Assembly (NCBI RefSeq): GCF_000722545.1
Contig: NZ_JNVM01000012.1
Location: 62,001 to 126,000 of the forward strand
Origin: Paenibacillus tyrphae
Lineage (GTDB): Bacteria > Bacillota > Bacilli > Paenibacillales > NBRC-103111
DNA: 64,000 nucleotides
Reading direction: 5' to 3'
Shown: positions 60,318 through 64,000 of the stretch, piece by piece
Numbering within the stretch: position 1 is the first letter of the stretch
Layout: each line of letters opens with the position of its first letter
The notes under the pieces: model-generated
What the model saw: the letters and a program-made list of their open reading frames with translations, nothing else
Told to the model about the DNA's origin: nothing
Database searches by the model: none
Program-made: the position numbers and the translations under genes

Positions 60318-60566
60318 TTAAACGGTATTCACGACCGGCGTGATTGGGCTGCCGAACGTATTCTGATTTTGATCGATAACATCCGGGTCCACTCCAGCAT
60401 TGATCATCAGCGAAGAAACGGGGGAAAAGTCCCCGTTGGCAAAGTTGGCGCCGACTACTTTCACGTTGACCGTATGACCGCTTTGCACCGTCGTGCCGAA
60501 ATCAATGTTCGCGTTTTTGGACAATCCATTTGTCTTAATATTAAAAACATTAATAATGTTGGGCAT
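60318..60566 (-). CDS. GerPF/GerPA-like spore germination protein (copy B)
   Basis: An 82-residue protein: MPNIINVFNIKTNGLS, DFGTTVQSGHTVNVKVVGAN, FANGDFSP and a final NAGVDPDVIDQNQ. The order (short hydrophobic N-terminal strand, central Gly/Asn segment, DPDVxDQ) matches the small GerPA/GerPF proteins, which help nutrients pass the coat during germination. GAAGGAGG precedes the ATG. A second, related copy lies 54 bases upstream. Confidence 0.72.
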   Translation of the reverse strand: MPNIINVFNIKTNGLSKNANIDFGTTVQSGHTVNVKVVGANFANGDFSPVSSLMINAGVDPDVIDQNQNTFGSPITPVVNTV

Positions 60567-60619
60567 CGTTGGCGCCTCCTTCTGCTTGCAAGCCCGCTGG
60601 TAAAGCTATAGCATACGCT

Positions 60620-60847
60620 TTATTTGGGAGAAATCGTAATCTCCCCTTGATCGTTCAGATCGGGGTCGATATAAATATTGCGCATCTCGGACCGTGGCGG
60701 AGAGCCGTCCCCATAGGACGCATTGGTCCCCTGTGTTTTGGAACGCACCGAATGGCCGTGGTGGAACGTTTCCCCGATGCTGAAGGAGCCATTATTCGAG
60801 ATGCTGTTGATTTTGATATAAAAAATATTAATCGCCGGCGTCGTCAC
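60620..60847 (-). CDS. GerPF/GerPA-like spore germination protein (copy A)
   Basis: A 75-residue protein starting at GTG 60847: TTPAINIFYIKINSISNNGS, FSIGETFHHGHSVRSKTQGT, and IYIDPDLNDQGEI at the C-terminus. Like the neighbouring copy it has the INIF-K-N start and a DPD.NDQ end. The ribosome site GGGTGG is five bases away. An ATG 19 codons upstream (60904) gives a longer form that would begin next to a terminator. Confidence 0.6.
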   Translation of the reverse strand: MTTPAINIFYIKINSISNNGSFSIGETFHHGHSVRSKTQGTNASYGDGSPPRSEMRNIYIDPDLNDQGEITISPK

Positions 60848-60928
60848 AAGAACCCACCCGCTTTCGGCATTGATTCTATATTGTATGCGCGGAAAGGCAG
60901 TCATTTGCCCGCCAAAGCAAAAAAAGCG

Positions 60929-60967
60929 CAAAAAGACGGCTGGACCTTTTGTCCAACCGTCTTTTTG
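60929..60967. terminator. Terminator between LTA-synthase-like gene and spore cluster
   Basis: AAAAAGACGGCTGGAC / GTCCAACCGTCTTTTT, a near-perfect long stem with a CTTTT loop and T runs on both sides. Confidence 0.9.
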
Positions 60968-61004
60968 TTGCTGCAAGCAATCCGTTATTCAGCGTCGCAC
61001 GGCG

Positions 61005-62948
61005 CTAATGCCCGTCGGCATTCGGTACGGCTCCCCCGCCTCCCGGATCTGCCGCCCCGGCGGCAGAAGGAGCTCCGGTATATTTGGCGAGATACTGCTT
61101 TCCGAACAGTTCATCATATTGAAGCTCCCGGTACTTCTCCACATCGGCAGCGGCCGAAGCCGGAACCGACGCATGCATCTGTCCGTCCGAATCGATGACG
61201 AGATTGCGCAGCAGACCCGGAACCTTCTTGGACAGCTCGGCATTATACGCCAGCGCGGCAGGCTTCTCCATCTGCAGCCGGTCCAGCACGTAGGCGCTCA
61301 GGAACGAGTTGCTCAGCACCGGCACCTGCTCCTTCGCCATGTCGAAGTTGGACCACATCACAAAAGGCACGCTGTGCATCTTTTTCAGCTCCTCCAGCGA
61401 CCATTGATCCGATTTGGCCGTATGAATGAACCCGGACTGCACATACGCGTCATAATCGTAACCAAGCATCGGCAGATGATCGCCGTAGAACACGATAATC
61501 GTCGGCTCGTTGGAATTTTGGAAATGATCGATCAACAGCTGTAGACTGCTGTCCGCATCGCGGGCACCGTGCACGTACGTTTCCAGCGTATCGCGGGCCG
61601 TATCGTCAAGGTTGCCTTGAACTTTAATGGGATTGTCGCTGCCGTAGCGATGATCGTCGTAAGGGCCGTGATTCTGCATCGTGACCGCATAGATGAACGT
61701 TGGGTTGGCGTTGGACTCCACTTCCTTGATAATGCTCTTGGACACCTCGTCATCCGCGATGAAATCGCCGCGGTACTCGGGATTCTGGAAGCCGTCCTTG
61801 CTCTGGAAGCTGTCGAAGCCCATATGCTTGTAGACGTTCTCGCGGTTCCAGAACCAGCCTTCGTACGAATGGATCGCCGCGCTCTTGTAGCCGAGGCCCT
61901 TGAAATAGCTGGCCATGCTCGGGATCGGCTTACTGATGTACTGCTGATACGGCACCGACCCGGCCGGCAGAAAGCTCATGGACTGCCCGGTCAGCACCTC
62001 GAATTCTACATTGCTTGTTCCGCCGCCGAACTGCGGCGATAGCAGATAGCCCGACGTGCTCTCCTGCTCAAGCCTGTGAATGGTAGGCACCGGATCTTCG
62101 CTGAAGGTCACGTTCGGCAGCAAGGTCGGGTCCCAGAACGCTTCGTTCATAATAAAAATGACGTTCGGCTTCACTCCGCTTGCCGCGTTCGCCGTCGACG
62201 TACCGACCATTTCGTTGAGACTTTCGGCCAAATTGGCCATGGTAGGCTCGCTGTAGCCCGGCGGCTTCGGTACGATCGTATTTTTTACGTTCATGGTGAA
62301 CGCCAAGGATAGCCCGTTCGTTCCGTAGTTTTCCTGCTGGTTCCAGACGATCTCGTTCACTCCCGCCCGGTCCAGCAGCGTTCCGACCCACGGAGCCCGC
62401 ACGCCGAAGCTGTACAAAGCGAAGATGCACAGCGCGCCGAGGACTATCCGGGTTACTGGGCGCAGCGACAGCCGCGGCACCCACAGGCGGAACAGGAAGA
62501 TCACGGCCACGATGGCGAAAACCAACCCGATCCGCACAAGGGCGGTATGCGTTGTGACCAGCGGCAGGATGTTCATGCTCTCCTTGTTCAAGAAAATATC
62601 CCATGGAAAGAAGGGCTCGCCAATCAGCTTTACCTTGAAATAACTGATCAGCGATACGATCGACAGCAGCAGGGCGCTAATGCCGGCAGACAGCACTAGC
62701 GACCCGATGATACAGTAAATCAATACAAATACCAGAAACACAATCAAAGCATTCAATCCGAACAGCTTCCAATTAGCAATTAGCCAAGTCCAGGTCTCGT
62801 GTACGGTTCCCCGTCCTATCAGTTCCATGCCAAATACCAGAAGCAGGGGAATTCCGATCATTGCGGCAACGATAAAGCTGTTCCATCCCACGCGGGCAAG
62901 CTTTGACCGTGATGACTTTGGCTGTCCTTGGACATCCAAGGGACGCAT
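61005..62948 (-). CDS. LTA-synthase family membrane sulfatase-like protein
   Basis: A 647-residue protein. Five N-terminal membrane helices (about 25-205) are followed by an extracellular phosphoglycerol-transferase domain: VIFIMNEAFWDP (metal-binding Glu), QFGGGTSNVEFEVLTGQSM with the nucleophile Thr, and YGDHLPMLG (metal Asp/His). It should transfer glycerol phosphate or phosphoethanolamine to a surface polymer. The C-terminal tail is Gly/Ala/Pro-rich. It may work with the UgtP-like enzyme at 51 kb. Confidence 0.9.
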   Translation of the reverse strand: MRPLDVQGQPKSSRSKLARVGWNSFIVAAMIGIPLLLVFGMELIGRGTVHETWTWLIANWKLFGLNALIVFLVFVLIYCIIGSLVLSAGISALLLSIVSLISYFKVKLIGEPFFPWDIFLNKESMNILPLVTTHTALVRIGLVFAIVAVIFLFRLWVPRLSLRPVTRIVLGALCIFALYSFGVRAPWVGTLLDRAGVNEIVWNQQENYGTNGLSLAFTMNVKNTIVPKPPGYSEPTMANLAESLNEMVGTSTANAASGVKPNVIFIMNEAFWDPTLLPNVTFSEDPVPTIHRLEQESTSGYLLSPQFGGGTSNVEFEVLTGQSMSFLPAGSVPYQQYISKPIPSMASYFKGLGYKSAAIHSYEGWFWNRENVYKHMGFDSFQSKDGFQNPEYRGDFIADDEVSKSIIKEVESNANPTFIYAVTMQNHGPYDDHRYGSDNPIKVQGNLDDTARDTLETYVHGARDADSSLQLLIDHFQNSNEPTIIVFYGDHLPMLGYDYDAYVQSGFIHTAKSDQWSLEELKKMHSVPFVMWSNFDMAKEQVPVLSNSFLSAYVLDRLQMEKPAALAYNAELSKKVPGLLRNLVIDSDGQMHASVPASAAADVEKYRELQYDELFGKQYLAKYTGAPSAAGAADPGGGGAVPNADGH

Positions 62949-63102
62949 CGCTTCTCACACTCCTATCAGCCCGCACATCGTTCTTATTGCGGAATCGATT
63001 TTTAACTTATTGTAAAGGTTAAATATTAAAGAAAAATGAATTTAAGATGAAAGGGAGAAATTGGCCCTTGCGGCTCAGGACTTTATCCCCGTTATCGACA
63101 AA

Positions 63103-63150
63103 AAAGAACAGGGCTTGCTCCGGAGAGCTTTACCTGCTCTTTCTTATTAC
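63103..63150. terminator. Terminator upstream of the LTA-synthase-like gene
   Basis: AAAGAACAGG / CCTGCTCTTT with one mismatch and an inner GCTC/GAGC pair, followed by TCTT. It probably ends the 63174 transcript. Confidence 0.55.
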
Positions 63151-63173
63151 CCAGATTTACAAAAGATTAACAC

Positions 63174-63698
63174 CTATGGGGCCGATGGCTGCCATTTTTT
63201 TATTTTATACAGCCGCCACTCGTTGTCAAAATCATGATACAGCTCGGCCCATTCGTTGCCTTTTTCGTACAAATCCTTGTATTTCGTATTAATGGCGCTT
63301 TTATCGGCGTTCGGCAGCGGCCGCGGAATCAGAATATAATCGACGCCGTTGCCGGGCGGATCGTTCTTGGCCTTCTTGAAGTCATAATCGCTCGTAATCA
63401 GAAATTTCTTCGTATTGCGGCTGTTCACCAGAATCGTGAACGCAGAGGCCGAGTCGGTCAGGATGGTCGCATCCCCCATATGCTCGTCCAGCCACTTCGC
63501 CACGGACCGGTCCAGAATCTGGCTCTGGTAATATTTGTTCCCGCTCTTGATCGTCAGAAACGTGTTCTCGTCAGGCGCAATTTGCGGGTTGGTCACCGCA
63601 TACGACAGCAGCACGGAAGTCGCCAGCAGTCCGGCAGCCGCAACCGTGAAGGCGGCCCGGCGCTTCCGGAGCAGGCCTCGTAAGGAATGCGGTCTCAT
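63174..63698 (-). CDS. C-terminal domain of a GT-C-type membrane glycosyltransferase, apparently N-terminally truncated
   Basis: A 174-residue frame: one membrane helix (about 15-36), then a soluble domain with QSQILDRSVAKWLDEHMGDA, ILTDSASAFTILVNSRN and VDYILIPRPLPN. This segment resembles the last helix plus C-terminal domain of PMT/ArnT-like proteins in Paenibacillus, but the preceding eleven or so helices are absent. The ribosome site is poor. It is probably a remnant, though a stand-alone protein cannot be excluded. Confidence 0.55.
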   Translation of the reverse strand: MRPHSLRGLLRKRRAAFTVAAAGLLATSVLLSYAVTNPQIAPDENTFLTIKSGNKYYQSQILDRSVAKWLDEHMGDATILTDSASAFTILVNSRNTKKFLITSDYDFKKAKNDPPGNGVDYILIPRPLPNADKSAINTKYKDLYEKGNEWAELYHDFDNEWRLYKIKKWQPSAP

Positions 63699-63726
63699 TG
63701 CAGAATAGCCATTCCAGTACGATGCA

Positions 63727-63772
63727 CAAAAAAAGCCGTGCGCCGGCTCTTGGACTTTCCGAGTTACGCACG
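63727..63772 (-). terminator. Terminator of the aldo/keto reductase gene
   Basis: GTCGTGCG / CGCACGGC arms around a loop, followed on the minus strand by TTTTTTT. Confidence 0.8.
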
Positions 63773-63787
63773 ACTTGTGCCGAAGGC

Positions 63788-64000
63788 TTACTTGCCGCCA
63801 AACACGGCTTCGATCCGCTCCAGCTCTTCGCTGCTGAATTCGAGCTTGCTTACCGCGCTAACGGCATCCTCGATCTGGCTTACTTTGCTCGCCCCGATGA
63901 GAGCGGAGGTCACCCGGCCGCCGCGGAGCACCCACGAAATCGCCATCTGCGACAGCTTCTGGCCGCGTTCCCGGGCGATGTCGTTCAGCTTGCGCACTTT
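63788..64000 (-). CDS. Aldo/keto reductase, C-terminal part (cut by window edge)
   Basis: About 70 residues, open to the right end of the window. SQMAISWVLRGGRVTSALIGASKVSQ is the conserved NADPH-binding end of aldo/keto reductases (GAS-x-x-x-Q), close to the YghZ-like group. A GTG at 63997 is visible but is inside the protein, since the frame continues past it. Confidence 0.88.
   Translation of the reverse strand, partial: KVRKLNDIARERGQKLSQMAISWVLRGGRVTSALIGASKVSQIEDAVSAVSKLEFSSEELERIEAVFGGK

Overview
The window looks like chromosome from a spore-forming, moderately GC-rich member of the Paenibacillaceae (Paenibacillus or a close relative). The evidence is strong AGGAGG-type ribosome binding sites with frequent GTG and TTG starts, a caa3 oxidase operon of Bacillus type, several spore genes (YhcN/YlaJ lipoprotein, GerPF-like and GerPC-like proteins, spore-coat transglutaminase Tgl, YheC/D-like ATP-grasp protein), copper-amine-oxidase stalk-domain proteins, and an LplA/B/C-type sugar transporter with a YesS-like AraC regulator. 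This assignment comes from reading the proteins, not from a database search. I saw no rRNA, tRNA, CRISPR array, complete insertion sequence or prophage.

Layout. 0-6 kb: end of a methyltransferase, then the minus-strand cytochrome caa3 operon ctaCDEF-ctaG-DUF420 with a good SigA promoter in front of ctaC. 6-11.5 kb: YhcN-like lipoprotein, a DEAD-box helicase with a C-terminal 14-residue repeat, a guanylate-kinase paralogue with an altered P-loop, DinB and CvfC-like proteins. 11.6-22.7 kb: a minus-strand carbohydrate locus (AraC-type sensor-regulator, two permeases, binding protein, heparinase II/III-type lyase, GH88 unsaturated uronyl hydrolase, GH29 fucosidase). Its enzymes lack signal peptides, so imported oligosaccharides are probably broken down in the cytoplasm. 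22.8-29.5 kb: metallo-hydrolase, thiamine pyrophosphokinase, a YeiL-like regulator divergent from a nucleoside hydrolase/Nudix/GNAT operon, and two stalk-domain proteins. 29.7-33.6 kb: a BmrCD-like heterodimeric multidrug ABC transporter. 33.7-34.7 kb: AT-rich, apparently decayed DNA. 35-43.5 kb: RNase H, RecQ translationally coupled to a glycosyltransferase, an Ala-rich protein with a ribbon-helix-helix-like tail, a two-component system and a GNAT protein.

43.6-51 kb holds the most interesting locus. A yidC-type insertase gene is preceded by an 87-codon ORF with one N-terminal membrane segment. The last codons of that ORF can form a 16-bp stem with the yidC ribosome binding site. This is the architecture of Bacillus subtilis mifM-yidC2, where a nascent chain that stalls the ribosome senses insertion capacity, but the peptide here looks largely different. 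Nearby are a 71-residue protein that is nearly half methionine, a DUF1992 protein, a nitroreductase, a histidine-kinase remnant, a diguanylate cyclase and a small YhfH-type zinc protein.

51-64 kb: UgtP-like glycosyltransferase, SDR oxidoreductases (one cut short beside a large palindromic element), a WYL regulator, an ECF sigma/anti-sigma pair, Tgl, dGTPase, a spore-protein cluster (GerPC-like, Hsp20-like, two GerPF-like), an LTA-synthase-family protein, a glycosyltransferase C-terminal remnant, and the end of an aldo/keto reductase that runs off the right edge.
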